Part shown: positions 28,194 through 37,429 of the stretch, in pieces | Numbering within the stretch: position 1 is the stretch's first letter | Layout of the letters: the number at the start of each line of letters is the position of its first letter | Source of the DNA: DASQFQ01 sp963722815 | Lineage (GTDB): Bacteria > Actinomycetota > Thermoleophilia > Solirubrobacterales > Solirubrobacteraceae | Assembly (NCBI GenBank): GCA_963722815.1 | Contig: CAVROM010000006.1 | Span: 277,375-341,374 of the forward strand | Direction: 5' to 3' | DNA: 64,000 bases | Made by a program: the position numbers and the translations under genes | Notes under the pieces: model-generated | Databases searched by the model: none | What the model saw: the letters and a program-made list of their open reading frames with translations, nothing else | What the model was told of the DNA's origin: nothing

Positions 28194-28708
28194 GGCCTGC
28201 CGCATATCTCGATCGAGCGTGAGCGGCCCGGACGTGGTCATCGTCACCTGCTGACCCAGTGGGACGTCGAGCGCTTCATTGGACTGCTGCCGGACTCGGA
28301 CGAGCTGTCTGAAAGCTTGACGACGATCGTGCTCGCGGCCCACGAGCCGGACACGGCCGCCTGGTCGACCGCTGGTGTCGTCGCGCTCTGCGCCTGGCCG
28401 CGCGAGCTATGGGAGTGGAGCAACCGGCCCTACTACGACGCGCATGAGGCCCTGTTTGAGTGCATTGGCGTCGAGGTGGTCCGTGAGCGCGATGGGTGGG
28501 GCGGCTATCAGCTCAGATGGACGGAGTCCCAGGCGCGTGCCTACCAGCTGCGCATGTGCTCCTCCATGAGCTCGGGCATCATCACGATCGGATCACGAAT
28601 CGCTCAAAGCGCGACTCTGCGCGCGGTGAGCCGTATGCCGCGCGCTACGCACGGCGTTACGAGGCGTGCGTCTGGGACCTGTACCTGCGCGAGTTCGGGC
28701 TCGACTGA
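28194..28708 (+). pseudogene. Truncated, frameshifted HELGH-motif protein
   Basis: Directly after the IS256 right end a frame with no start reads LPHISIERERPGRGHRHLLTQWDVERFIGLLPDSDE through WEWSNRPYYDAHEALFECIGVEV and YQLRWTESQARAYQL. After a frameshift near 28545 it continues as AHVLLHELGHHHDRITNRSKR to AVWDLYLREFGLD-like at 28708. HELGH suggests a gluzincin-like metal site. The 5' end is missing at the IS junction, so the gene is dead. Confidence 0.65.
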
Positions 28709-29417
28709 TCGCACGACCAGATGCGACGAACTCACGCGTTGATGTGGTCGAGGCACACGGCGCGCATGACCGCGCCGCGCAACGGCCCTTGCTTGGGGCC
28801 GTGGAAGTCGACGTCGACCCAGATCCCAGGGGCCGAAACGGTGGACGCCGCGGCGCGTGACGGTGCGCCGCCGCTCAAGCGTCGCGCGCAGGCGCTCGCG
28901 CTCGTCGCCTGAGAGGCCGAGCTCGGCGCTGCCGGCGGGGTCTGCGTGTCATCGGGCGCCGCGCGCCCGACGAAGACGGGCCTGGGGCGGCGGGCGGCTA
29001 CATGCCCGGCCGCCGCTCCGGGGCGTGGCGCAAGCACAAGCGGGGCGCCCGCCGATGTCGGTGTGGCGCGCAGCCGCATTTGCACGGGCGGCGACACGTG
29101 CATTGCGGTTACGAGGCGCGACGGGTCATCAGGCTCGCGATCGGCACCTCTCCGCTTGCGGGTTGTCGTTACCGGCTCTGCGTCACGGGCGCTGGACACG
29201 TCACGGACGTGCCTACGGGCCCCGCCCCGGTGCGAGCGGGGGTGGCGAGCTCGCTGGTTCGAGCGTGCGGTGGTCCAGGCATTGCCAGGAAGCGGCAGGT
29301 ACTTCGTGCGGTGCGCGCTCGGCGGCGGCAGCAACTTTCTGCGCGCCCTGGGCCTCCGGCTCCGCTCCTAGTTGAGGGCTTCACGCTGGAGCGAGCAGGT
29401 CCGTGTCGAGATCCGGC
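28709..29417. other. Decayed or noncoding stretch
   Basis: About 700 bp without an intact gene. One short plus-strand frame near 29002 reads PGRRSGAWRKHKRG, reminiscent of ATP-dependent DNA ligases. A minus-strand tail at 28732 reads GIWVDVDFHGPKQGPLRGAV. Neither extends far enough to name. Confidence 0.35.
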
Positions 29418-29998
29418 CTACGTTGTCCTTGTTTGCCTCAGGTGGATGAGCGCCAGTTCCGTTTCGAGCGGCGGTGGCGCCCCGGTGCCTCGCTCCGCCT
29501 GGCGGGCGGCGCTTGCGGCGTTGATGCGCAGCGCGGCCGCCCGCGTCTCGTCCAGCAGCGCGGCGATTTCGGCGCTGCCGGCTTCATCGATCGCGAGGAC
29601 GACGCGGCTCACGTGGACCTCGGGCCCGTCAAAGCCGCCCCGCCGGCTGGCCTCAGCCGCCGCTTCGGCGATCTCCACGAGCGTGCCGGCGACGGTCTTG
29701 GGACGGATGGCCACCGGCAGCCGGGCCCACTGCTCCTCGCTGAGCCACGGGGACACGGTCGCGCGGTAGAAGTGCTCGAGGGCGCCGCGGCGCGGCTCGG
29801 TGCGGACGAGCTCGAGGCAGTCGAGCTCGTACAGGACGCGCACGTGGTAGCTGACGTTGCCGAGGGGGTTCCTCGAGCGCGTCGGCGAGCTCGCTCGGAC
29901 TTGCCGCGCCGTGTTCAGTCAGGCGCTGCAGGATCTGAACGCGGACGCGATTCGAGAGGGCTTTGGGGAGCCGCTCGTCTAGAAAGGAGATCGCAATG
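29418..29998 (-). pseudogene. ArsR-like winged-helix regulator split by a homopolymer frameshift
   Basis: Reading leftward, LPKALSNRVRVQILQRLTEHGAASPSELADAL is the first part of a winged helix. The second part NVSYHVRVLYELDCLELVRTEPRRGALEHFYRA lies in another frame. The two join at a run of five C at about 29864-29868; four C would restore one protein of about 190 residues. The C-terminal half (VAIRPKTVAGTLVEIAEAA...) is a helical dimer/sensor region. Either a recent pseudogene or a sequence error. No good start codon is visible near 29998. Confidence 0.7.
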
Positions 29999-30189
29999 TC
30001 CTGGCATCCATGCCGAGTACGAACAGCTGACTATTGAAGCAAGGTCGCCTTAGCTTCACCACCGTGCGTGGACGATTGTTACCGCGCGAAGAGCGCGGAC
30101 AGTCACTAGCTTCGAGCCGAAACGGGGAGGGCGCCTCGCACCGGTCGGGACGGCGTTGCCTGGACCATAGGCGCTGCGCGCGTCGTTCG

Positions 30190-30462
30190 CCGGTGCCACC
30201 TTTCAGGGAGCGTGCGCGAAACATCAGGTAGAAGAGCGCCGCGAGCGCTGGCCCGGTCAGCGGCCGGTGTGCATACACGCCCACCCAGACACGGTCGTGC
30301 TCGTCGGCGAACAGGTTCACGTAGTGGTTGCCGGCGCCGACCGCCCAGATGATTGGCCGCAAGCTCCCGCAGCGACCGCTGCGGCACACACACGTGTCGC
30401 CGATCTCGTCGATCACGGCATGGCCGCATTCCGGATGCGCGACCTGGTAGCGGAACTGGGCC
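30190..30462 (-). other. Possible small gene or fragment, unknown
   Basis: One leftward frame is protein-like: QVAHPECGHAVIDEIGDTCVCRSGRCGSLRPIIW then AVGAGNHYVNLFADEHDRVWVGVYAHRPLTGPALAALFYLMF. It has four cysteines and a hydrophobic C-terminal helix. It has no start of its own and joins directly to an IS481-type fragment upstream, so it may be a leftover C-terminus. Not identified. Confidence 0.3.
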
Positions 30463-30670
30463 CTTGGTGCCGTGCAAGCCGCCCGACGAAGAAACAGTCG
30501 ATGCCGACCAGCTCGCCCGGATGGTCGCTGTCGATGTGCGGCTCGGGCGGCGGCTCCCGCGGCGCTCAAACGGCGCGCGGTAGCCAGCGACCAACGCCAA
30601 GCGCTTGGCGCGGGTGTTCAACCCGTGCCGCAAAGCGTCTTGTAGACGCCGTTGGGCGACACGATCAGCC
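30463..30670 (-). pseudogene. IS481-like transposase fragment
   Basis: Across at least three frames the leftward strand encodes VSPNGVYK, then ALRHGLNTRAKRLALVAGYRAPFE, then PPPEPHIDSDHPGELVGIDCFFVGRLHGTKG. These are consecutive pieces of an IS481/rve-type transposase up to the first catalytic region. The catalytic core beyond that is missing. Clearly decayed. Confidence 0.6.
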
Positions 30671-30760
30671 CGCCCTACTCCGCTCGCGCCAAGCGCGTCG
30701 AGACCCGCTTCGGACCGAAGCACGTCATCCTGCGTCATGTGGCTCTGCTCCATTCACTTT

Positions 30761-31049
30761 GGCGGTGAAGGAGCCACCATGAGCCGCAACACGGACGGCC
30801 CCGACGCTCTCGGGCCGTCCTGCTCTAAAGACGCTTCGCTCTCCCCATCATCTGTCGGGAGAACATGGAGTCAGTTCAGCCTAGTCGCGCATCGAGCGCA
30901 CGGACGCCTACGCGGCCTGCGCGACAGGGTCGAGCGGACTAAGGCACGCTGTACCTCGATCCGTGAGTGCACGGGCACCACGCTCACGGCGCGCGTGCCG
31001 GTGCGGGCCCGGCGTAGACCGCGCCCACGAGGAGGAGTAGCGTCGGCAC
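30761..31049. other. Intergenic stretch with a strong hairpin
   Basis: It contains an inverted repeat at 30793-30804/30810-30820 (ggacggccccga and tcgggccgtcc): an 11-bp stem with one bulged base and a 5-base loop. No T run follows, so it is not a standard terminator. The rest holds no gene and presumably carries the promoter of the downstream ABC transporter operon. Confidence 0.4.
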
Positions 31050-31733
31050 ATGAGTGCTGACCCAGTGCTCAGCCTGAGTGGCATCGAGCACGCGTACCGC
31101 CGGACCGTGGCGCTCCGCGGCGTGTCGCTGACCGTCGGCGAGGGCGAGGTGGTCGCCGTCACCGGTCCGAGCGGCTGCGGCAAGTCCACGCTGCTGCACA
31201 TCGGCGCGGGGATCCTACGACCGCAGCGTGGACTCGTACAGGTCCTGGGCCAGGACCTCGCCCTCCTGGACGAGAGAACGCGAACCCAGCTCCGGCGCCA
31301 CAGGATCGGCATCGTCCTCCAGTTCGGCCAGTTGGTGCCTGACGTACCTGTCCTCGACAACGTCGCGCTCCCGCTCATGTTCAACGGTGAGGGGCGTCTG
31401 CTGGCTCGCAAGGCGGCGGCGGAGTGGTTGACACGCGTCGGCGTCGAGGATGAGCGCGACTCGGTGCCGGCCGAGCTGTCCGGGGGTCAGACGCAGCGCG
31501 TCGCCCTCGCGCGTGCCCTCATCACCGACCCCGCCGTGATCCTGGCCGACGAGCCGACGGGGAGCATGGACACGCTGGGTGGCGAGATGCTGCTGCGATT
31601 GCTGCTCGACAACGCCCGTGAGCGAAGCGCCTCGATCGTCCTCGTCACGCACGACAACGTCGTCGCCTCACGAGCCGACCGCGAGGTGCGCCTGCGGGAT
31701 GGCGTGGTCGAATCCGAGAGCGTGCTGCGATGA
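31050..31733 (+). CDS. ABC transporter ATP-binding protein (LolD/MacB type)
   Basis: A 227-residue ATPase. Walker A is GPSGCGKST, the Q-loop is VLQFGQLVPD, the signature LSGGQTQRVALARAL, Walker B VILADEPTGSMD and the switch His lies in VLVTHD. This matches the MacB/LolD class that pairs with FtsX-like permeases and acts by mechanotransmission. The stop overlaps the permease start (ATGA). Start ATG 31050. Confidence 0.93.
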   Translation: MSADPVLSLSGIEHAYRRTVALRGVSLTVGEGEVVAVTGPSGCGKSTLLHIGAGILRPQRGLVQVLGQDLALLDERTRTQLRRHRIGIVLQFGQLVPDVPVLDNVALPLMFNGEGRLLARKAAAEWLTRVGVEDERDSVPAELSGGQTQRVALARALITDPAVILADEPTGSMDTLGGEMLLRLLLDNARERSASIVLVTHDNVVASRADREVRLRDGVVESESVLR

Positions 31734-33097
31734 GGGTGCCTGAGGCCATGTTGATCGCGCGTCCCGCCGCGAGAGCCGACCGCGGCCGCATCCTGCTCAT
31801 CGCCGTCACGGCGGCCGTTGCCGGCGGCTTGCTGATCGCCGCCGCAAGCGTCGCCCGGATCTCGAGCGACGCCGAATCGGTCTCCGAGGGAACGGCACCG
31901 TATCTGTACGCGTCGGACGACGGCATGCGGCCGGGCGTACTGATCGGCGCGGCCATGCTCACGATCCCACTCCTCGCCTTCGCGCTGCAGGCGCTGCGCG
32001 TCGGCTCGGTCGCGCGTGATCGACGGATGGCGGCCCTCCGCCTCGCCGGGGCGACGCCCCAGGACGTGCGGCTCGTGGCCGCCGCCGAGTCCGGAGGCGC
32101 CGCGCTCACCGGCGGGCTGTTCTCCGGCTGGGTATATGCGCTGCTGTGGCTAGTGCTCGGGTTGCTGCCGCCGTGGAAGCTCGAGCTGCTGCCAAACCCG
32201 GGGGTGCTGGACCTCCTGGTTTGGGCCGGTGTCGCCATCCTTGCCGGCATCGCCGGCGCGTGCGCCGGCGCGGCCGTGCAGCAGCGCGTCATCACCGAGC
32301 CGCTCGGCGTCTACCGCCGAGCGAGACCGCGTGGTCCGGGTCGCCTGAGCGTCGCCGCGATCGCCGCCGGCCCAGCCCTCGTGGTCGCGGGTGTCCTGCT
32401 GCTCAACTCCAGCGATTTCGCCAGCTACGTCCTCTGCCTCGGCGGAGTCGTCGTCACCGCGCTGGGCGCCGGGCCCCTGCTCGTCCACCGGCTCGGCCGC
32501 CGGCTCCGGGAACGCGGCGGCGCCGCGGAGATGCTCGCCGGCTGGCGGCTGGAGTCCGAGCCACGCACGATGGGGCGGGTAGCGATGGTGCTCTTCCTCT
32601 GCGGCTTTACCCTCGGGTTCGAGAGCACTTTCGCCCGGCTCTGGTACGGCGACGATTTCGGCGACGCGATCGCGTCGGGCGAGACCGGCGTCTACCTCAT
32701 GGCCGTGGCGGCCGCAGGTGCGTTCGGCGCGGTCGTACTCGCCGTCCTCACGCTCGTCGTAGGCGCCGCGGAGCAACTGCTCGACGGTCGCCGCTCGCTC
32801 GCCACGCTCGTCGCCATGGGCGTCGAGTTGCCGGTCCTGCAACGGACGCTGCATCGGCAGCTGGCGGCCGCGTCGGTGCCGGCCGTGCTCTGGGGCGTCG
32901 CGACGGCAGCCGCCGGCATGTCAATTCTGTCCGTGGACTTCGAAGACATTGGCTCGCTCGGCCCGTTCGCCCTCCTGACGGCGCTGGGGGCACTGGTTGC
33001 CTGGCTCGCCGTGACGCTGGCCGCGCGTCTCGCGACGCGCCTGCTTGCACCCCGGCTACGTGCGGCGGTCGACCCCGAGAACCTCCGCGTGGCGTGA
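31730..33097 (+). CDS. FtsX-like ABC transporter permease
   Basis: A 455-residue membrane protein with about eight hydrophobic segments in two FtsX-type bundles (for example MLTIPLLAFALQALRVGSVARDRRMAALRLAGATPQDVRLVA and RSLATLVAMGVELPVLQRTLHRQLAAASVPAVLW). R-x-x-x-x-A-L-R-L-x-G-A is the typical cytoplasmic loop of this fold. It works with the upstream ATPase, probably in export or envelope stress. The 3' end overlaps the convergent KAP gene by 42 bp. Confidence 0.9.
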   Translation: MRVPEAMLIARPAARADRGRILLIAVTAAVAGGLLIAAASVARISSDAESVSEGTAPYLYASDDGMRPGVLIGAAMLTIPLLAFALQALRVGSVARDRRMAALRLAGATPQDVRLVAAAESGGAALTGGLFSGWVYALLWLVLGLLPPWKLELLPNPGVLDLLVWAGVAILAGIAGACAGAAVQQRVITEPLGVYRRARPRGPGRLSVAAIAAGPALVVAGVLLLNSSDFASYVLCLGGVVVTALGAGPLLVHRLGRRLRERGGAAEMLAGWRLESEPRTMGRVAMVLFLCGFTLGFESTFARLWYGDDFGDAIASGETGVYLMAVAAAGAFGAVVLAVLTLVVGAAEQLLDGRRSLATLVAMGVELPVLQRTLHRQLAAASVPAVLWGVATAAAGMSILSVDFEDIGSLGPFALLTALGALVAWLAVTLAARLATRLLAPRLRAAVDPENLRVA

Positions 33098-34936
33098 TCC
33101 CGACCCGGAGGCGGGCTCGAAGTGGACGAGCCGCGCGACCACATCGCTGAGCCTCGGCTCGCGCTCGAGCAGCGCGACGAGGTCATTCGCGGCGGACGGC
33201 AGTTCGAGCCCGTTGGCGCGCAGAGTGTCTTCCATCGCGCCGAGATCGTCCGCGGGCTCGACCGCAGCCAAGAGCGATGGCTGCTCGGCGATCCGCGCTG
33301 CGATGTCCGGCCAGCGCTCGTCCAGCACGATCCACGCGCCGAGGTGCTCGGGGACGAGTTCCGGCTCGCCGCCGAAGATGCCGCGGGCGCGCGCTATCTG
33401 CGTCAGGAGCCTGGCGTGGTTCAGCATCCGCTTGGCCCCTCGGGGGCGCGGAGGCGGATAGTCCACGATCACACGTGCCACGCACTCCAGCTCGGGGGTG
33501 TGGTCGAGCCTGTAACCCTCGAGCAGGTCAAGAGCGAGCGACTCGTAGCGCGAGGACCGGCCTTGCAGGACGCGGCGCTCAACCTCGTCCTGGGGCTGCT
33601 GGTCGTTGACGGCGACGCGGATGATCTCTCGAATCTTGTCCTCCTCCCTCCGAGCGCCGCGCGCGCGAACCGCGAGGTACCCGCGCACGACCGCGATGAC
33701 GAGTAGCGGGACTGCGAGGAGCACGCCGAGCACGAGGGTCACGCTCCCCGCGATCGCGCCGAGAGCCGAAAGTGTCCCGAGGACGCCGAGCGCCACGGTG
33801 AGCATTTGAGCCCAGAGCGACAGGCTCTCCCCGATGTCCCGGACAACGAACCCGGCGAGCGTCGTCGGCGGGGAGCCTGCTGACCGCGGTGTGGGCATGA
33901 AACCCGGTGGTCCTCGGAACGCCGCGTCCGGGTCCTCGCCACGCAGCAGGCGTCGGATGTGATCGCGGTGCGGAGCTGGGAGCACGACCTGGAGCTGAAC
34001 GATCTTCTCGAGGTAGCGACGGCCCGTTCCTCCCGGCTTAGCGCCGTCCTCGCGGTAGCGCTCGTCGGCGGCGGCCGCGACGGACTGCATGTCGGCGACG
34101 AGTAGCGTGACCACGCCCTCGTGCGATAGCAGTTGGCTGGCGACTTCGCACACCTCGAGCGCTCGCTCGGGCGCGCAACGCTCGAGGTCGTCGACGTAGA
34201 TGACAAGCCGGCCGCCGCGCCGCCCCTGATCGATCAGCCGGCCAAGCTGCTCCTTGACTAGCGCCATGGACCCTTTGGATGCCTCGGCACCAGGGTCCTG
34301 AACGAAGCGTGCAGCTGCGTCGGCAACGGGGAACACGGAGCGCAGCACAAGGATCGCTAGCAGCGCCAATGTCAGAAGCGGCGCCGCCGCCCCATCGTCC
34401 TTCTGGAGGTCCTCGAGACCGAGCAGTTCGCCGACGGGATCGCTCAACGGGGTCATCACGACGACCAAGGCGGCGATGACCGCCAAGACCAGTGTGAGGA
34501 GCACCCGGCGGCGCGCCCGCCGGCGTGGGGCCAACAGACCGGCGGGCACGGGGTTGAGCAGGCGCCTCCAGGCCGGTCGGCCCTGGTCGGCCGTCCGCGT
34601 CACCGCCGTCGCAAGCGCGGCGCCGAGGTGCTCGGCGTCGCTGTGCAGCCACGCGTCGAACCAACAACCGAGAACGGGCCGCTGACCGCCGCGGGAGACG
34701 GTGCGGTCAGTGAGGCGCCGCCACACCATCCTGGCTACCGAGGTCTTGCCGCCCCCCCACGGCGCGCTTAGGGCGATTGTGAGGGGCGTGTCGGTGAGGT
34801 CGTTGTCGACCAATGATGCGATCGCCTCTGCGTAGACGCGGAAGCCGAAGTAGTCACGGCTCGCGTCCCCGAGGGGCGCATCGGACAGGATGGCGACGCC
34901 CGTTGGCGCCGCTGCTTGTGCGGGGGTGTCGGCCAC
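33056..34936 (-). CDS. KAP-family P-loop NTPase with membrane segments
   Basis: 626 residues. Walker A is APWGGGKTS (58-66). Two transmembrane helices (about 144-162 and 185-203) are inserted before Walker B, IYVDDLERC (about 247-254), the hallmark of KAP NTPases. Another hydrophobic hairpin lies around 375-420. A helical C-terminal part follows (RGAKRMLNHARLLTQIARARGIF). KAP proteins are membrane-associated STAND-like ATPases, and some act in anti-phage defence. Its role here is inferred from family only. It lies between the ABC operon and the PadR gene. Confidence 0.88.
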   Translation of the reverse strand: MADTPAQAAAPTGVAILSDAPLGDASRDYFGFRVYAEAIASLVDNDLTDTPLTIALSAPWGGGKTSVARMVWRRLTDRTVSRGGQRPVLGCWFDAWLHSDAEHLGAALATAVTRTADQGRPAWRRLLNPVPAGLLAPRRRARRRVLLTLVLAVIAALVVVMTPLSDPVGELLGLEDLQKDDGAAAPLLTLALLAILVLRSVFPVADAAARFVQDPGAEASKGSMALVKEQLGRLIDQGRRGGRLVIYVDDLERCAPERALEVCEVASQLLSHEGVVTLLVADMQSVAAAADERYREDGAKPGGTGRRYLEKIVQLQVVLPAPHRDHIRRLLRGEDPDAAFRGPPGFMPTPRSAGSPPTTLAGFVVRDIGESLSLWAQMLTVALGVLGTLSALGAIAGSVTLVLGVLLAVPLLVIAVVRGYLAVRARGARREEDKIREIIRVAVNDQQPQDEVERRVLQGRSSRYESLALDLLEGYRLDHTPELECVARVIVDYPPPRPRGAKRMLNHARLLTQIARARGIFGGEPELVPEHLGAWIVLDERWPDIAARIAEQPSLLAAVEPADDLGAMEDTLRANGLELPSAANDLVALLEREPRLSDVVARLVHFEPASGSGSRHAEVLGVDRRT

Positions 34937-34995
34937 TGCGCGGCTCCGTCAGCCTCGACCCTCGCAGGGCGACGGGCCGTGCGCAACGTCTCCCG

Positions 34996-35502
34996 CTAGC
35001 CGCTGGCCGCTGCGCGTTCGACGGCGGTCTCGAGCCAGCGCAGATCCGCGTCCAGGTGCGCCACGAGGTGATCGCGGGCGACGCGCGCCGGCGGGTCGGT
35101 CGGAGGGTCGTCGGTGAGCTCCCGGATGCGGCGGAGGTGAGCGGTGCGCTGACGCGCGAGAAACCCGACGGGATCTTCGCCGGTGCGCAGCGCGACCACG
35201 GTTTTGCGCACGATCTCTTCGGAGTCGCCGACGCCGAACGGAGCTGGCTCGGCGAGCCAGTTGACGAGCCTCGCACCGCCACGCGCGGTGAGCGCGTAGA
35301 CAGTCCGCTCAGGCCCTCCCTCCGAACGCGTCTCGAGCACCTCCACGAAGCCGTCACGCTCAAGCCGCGCGAGTGTCGCGTAGACCTGGCCGAACGCGAG
35401 CGGCCGGGCATCAGGCAACCATTCATCGTGCCGGTGTTTGATCGTGTACCCGTGCGCGGGACTGCGCCGCAGTACGGCAAGGATCAATTCGGCGGTTGCC
35501 AC
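34996..35502 (-). CDS. PadR-family transcriptional regulator
   Basis: 168 residues from GTG 35502. The winged helix is TAELILAVLRRSPAHGYTIK, FGQVYATLARLERDGFVEV, GPERTVYALTARGGARL. A C-terminal helical dimerization domain follows. PadR proteins repress and often control ABC transporter genes, here perhaps the pair at 31050-33097. A palindrome just upstream (35511-35529) is the likely operator for its own repression. Confidence 0.9.
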   Translation of the reverse strand: MATAELILAVLRRSPAHGYTIKHRHDEWLPDARPLAFGQVYATLARLERDGFVEVLETRSEGGPERTVYALTARGGARLVNWLAEPAPFGVGDSEEIVRKTVVALRTGEDPVGFLARQRTAHLRRIRELTDDPPTDPPARVARDHLVAHLDADLRWLETAVERAAASG

Positions 35503-35510
35503 CTCTGCGA

Positions 35511-35529
35511 CTATACACCAAGTGAATAG
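35511..35529. promoter_or_regulatory. Operator palindrome at the PadR start
   Basis: The 19-bp dyad CTATnCACnnnGTGnATAG is perfect in both half-sites and begins 8 bp before the GTG start. On the minus strand it contains TATAGT, a plausible -10 element only 7-13 nt from the GTG, which would give a leaderless message. Repressor binding here would block polymerase directly. Confidence 0.65.
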
Positions 35530-36170
35530 ACGGTTGGCGACGGAATATTCCCGCCGGACGCGAGCAACGCAGCGTCGTTGGCGGCAAGACAAGGGAGCCC
35601 AAGGCTGCTTCACGGCGCTACGGGAGACCGAGGCAGCGGCGCCCCCGACCCAGCCGATGGATGGCCCCTGAACGCGGGAACACGCCCCTTGCGCTCACGA
35701 GCCAACAGCGCCGTTTCCAGCCGAGGCCGCAGAGGCGGGTGCCACGAGGCCCGCCGGCGACTGGGGAGCGCGACGGCGAGCCTCGACGTCCACCCATGGC
35801 TCGCGGGTCGTCAGCCGGCGCGTGCCTCGGGGCGCTACGGGCGGCGTCAACCGCCGCCATCAGTTCGGCCGGGTTGCCGCTCCGCTCGAAACGCGAGGCA
35901 GGGGCCGAGGAGAGCGTCCTGAGACCGCTGCGTGACCGCGTCGCAAGAGGCGATCCGCAGGTGCTCAACCGCTTCGTCGATAACACGTGTGCAGGTGCAC
36001 GCGCGTCTCAGGAACTCGGACCACTCGGGCGACCGCGCCCTGCGCTTCGAGATCGGCCAGAGTGCGCAGGATCTCAATCGTCGCTCCCCAGCGGCGAGCG
36101 CGGCTTCCGCATCGCCGCGGACGGCGACGAGCAGCTTCCTGCTACGTCGAGGGCAGTCCCCGTCGATCAA
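35530..36170. other. Upstream stretch without a supported gene
   Basis: Frames here are arginine-rich on the plus strand. On the minus strand, short pieces are protein-like in two frames (KLLVAVRGDAEAALAAGE near 36090-36130 and IEILRTLADLEAQGAVARVVRV near 36010-36080, ending at 35969-35971). They would join with one frameshift and may be the end of a decayed gene. Not identified. Confidence 0.35.
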
Positions 36171-37427
36171 GTGGAGGCCGGGGACCTGGAGCCGATCGCG
36201 CTCGCGAAGCTCGCACGCTTTCTCCGGGCCGGCGGTGCCCGGGTCGAGCTCACCCCGCAACTCAGGCTGCGCATCGGCGACGACGAGGTCCGCCCCCCGG
36301 CGAGCGTGCTCCAGAACACCCCCGCGAGGCTCCGCTGGCTTGACGGCATCGCGGCGGAACACCTCGCAACCCCCTTGCGCATCGCCGCGCGGCAGCGGCT
36401 GTCCGCCGACAGGGGTTCGCTTCGCGTCGCACTCGAGCGCGGCGATGTCGTGGTCGCCGATGCGTCGGGCCGGCGGGTCGCGGTCGTGAGAGCGACGCAC
36501 GCCGCGCTCGCGGACGGCCGGCGGATCGACGGCAACTTCCTCGGCCCGGGCGACCACTGGGCCGCGCTGAGCGACGCGCTCGATGCGGACACGCATGACG
36601 ACGATGCCGAGGCGAGCGGCACCGTTGCGACGGCCGGCCTGCATCGCCGGTTTCCGGCCGACACGGACCCCGAGTGGCTCGCCGAGGCGATCGCGGCGAG
36701 CCGCCGGCTGCGCCTGGACCGCACGCGCGTGTTCGCCTACGAGATGCGAGTCGACGTCGGGTCGGACTCGCTTCGTCTGTCGCCGCTGACGGCGACGCCG
36801 CTCGCGGTCCCATTCGTCCTCGAGCGCCGCGGCGAGCGCGTCGATGGCGCGCTGCGCCTCACGATCGCGGACCTGCCGATGCCTTGTGAGATTGCACGGG
36901 CCACCGACCCCGACACGCTCGCCTACGCCTGGACGCTCGTCCTGACCGTCTACGCCGACCTCGCCTGCGCACCCGCCACCGTTCCTGACCCTCCGCAGCG
37001 CCCGCCGTCACGCCCCGGCGCCCGGACGTCCGCTCCCCGGCCGTCCCGCACCTCTCAACGTGGGCGCGCCGGCGACCGACGACCACGCGCCCGACCCGCC
37101 GCGCGAGGGAGCGAGCCCGGACCGCTGCCCGCGAGCTTCCAGCCGCGAGGCCGCACCGCCCGCCTCCTCGACTCGCTCGTGGCTGGTCACATCCGCCAGC
37201 TTCCGCCGGGTTCGACGCACAGCGACGACGCCGCGCGCAACGCCGCCGAGGTGGGCATCAAGCTGCGCGCCGGTGAGACGTGGGTGCGTCCGCACGCCCG
37301 CGGTCTGCCCGCCGACACCCAGCTGCACTTCGCCTGGCGCGCGCCAGACTGGGTCCTCGAGGCGGCCGAGCAGCTGCGTTGCCGGACCCCGCTGCCGCTG
37401 AGAGGCGGGCGACGGGCATTCTCCTGA
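36171..37427 (+). CDS. Large protein of unknown function
   Basis: From about 36171 to 36980 the frame is strongly protein-like: LARFLRAGGARVELTPQLRLRIGDDEV, ADGRRIDGNFLGPGDHWAALSDALDAD, RTRVFAYEMRVDVGSDSLRLSPL, DPDTLAYAWTLVLTVYADLACAP. A low-complexity Pro/Arg linker (36985-37150) and a smaller C-terminal segment (SLVAGHIRQLPPG...RAPDWVLEAAEQL) follow. No family is recognised. The GTG at 36171 is a guess; the same frame is open back to 35661, but that part looks noncoding. It precedes the TerB/LRAT operon in the same direction. Confidence 0.55.
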   Translation: MEAGDLEPIALAKLARFLRAGGARVELTPQLRLRIGDDEVRPPASVLQNTPARLRWLDGIAAEHLATPLRIAARQRLSADRGSLRVALERGDVVVADASGRRVAVVRATHAALADGRRIDGNFLGPGDHWAALSDALDADTHDDDAEASGTVATAGLHRRFPADTDPEWLAEAIAASRRLRLDRTRVFAYEMRVDVGSDSLRLSPLTATPLAVPFVLERRGERVDGALRLTIADLPMPCEIARATDPDTLAYAWTLVLTVYADLACAPATVPDPPQRPPSRPGARTSAPRPSRTSQRGRAGDRRPRARPAARGSEPGPLPASFQPRGRTARLLDSLVAGHIRQLPPGSTHSDDAARNAAEVGIKLRAGETWVRPHARGLPADTQLHFAWRAPDWVLEAAEQLRCRTPLPLRGGRRAFS

Positions 37428-37429
37428 TG

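Noticed and set aside
30793..30820. Strong hairpin considered as a rho-independent terminator
   Set aside because: No T tract follows and there is no intact upstream gene to terminate. Recorded only within the intergenic entry.
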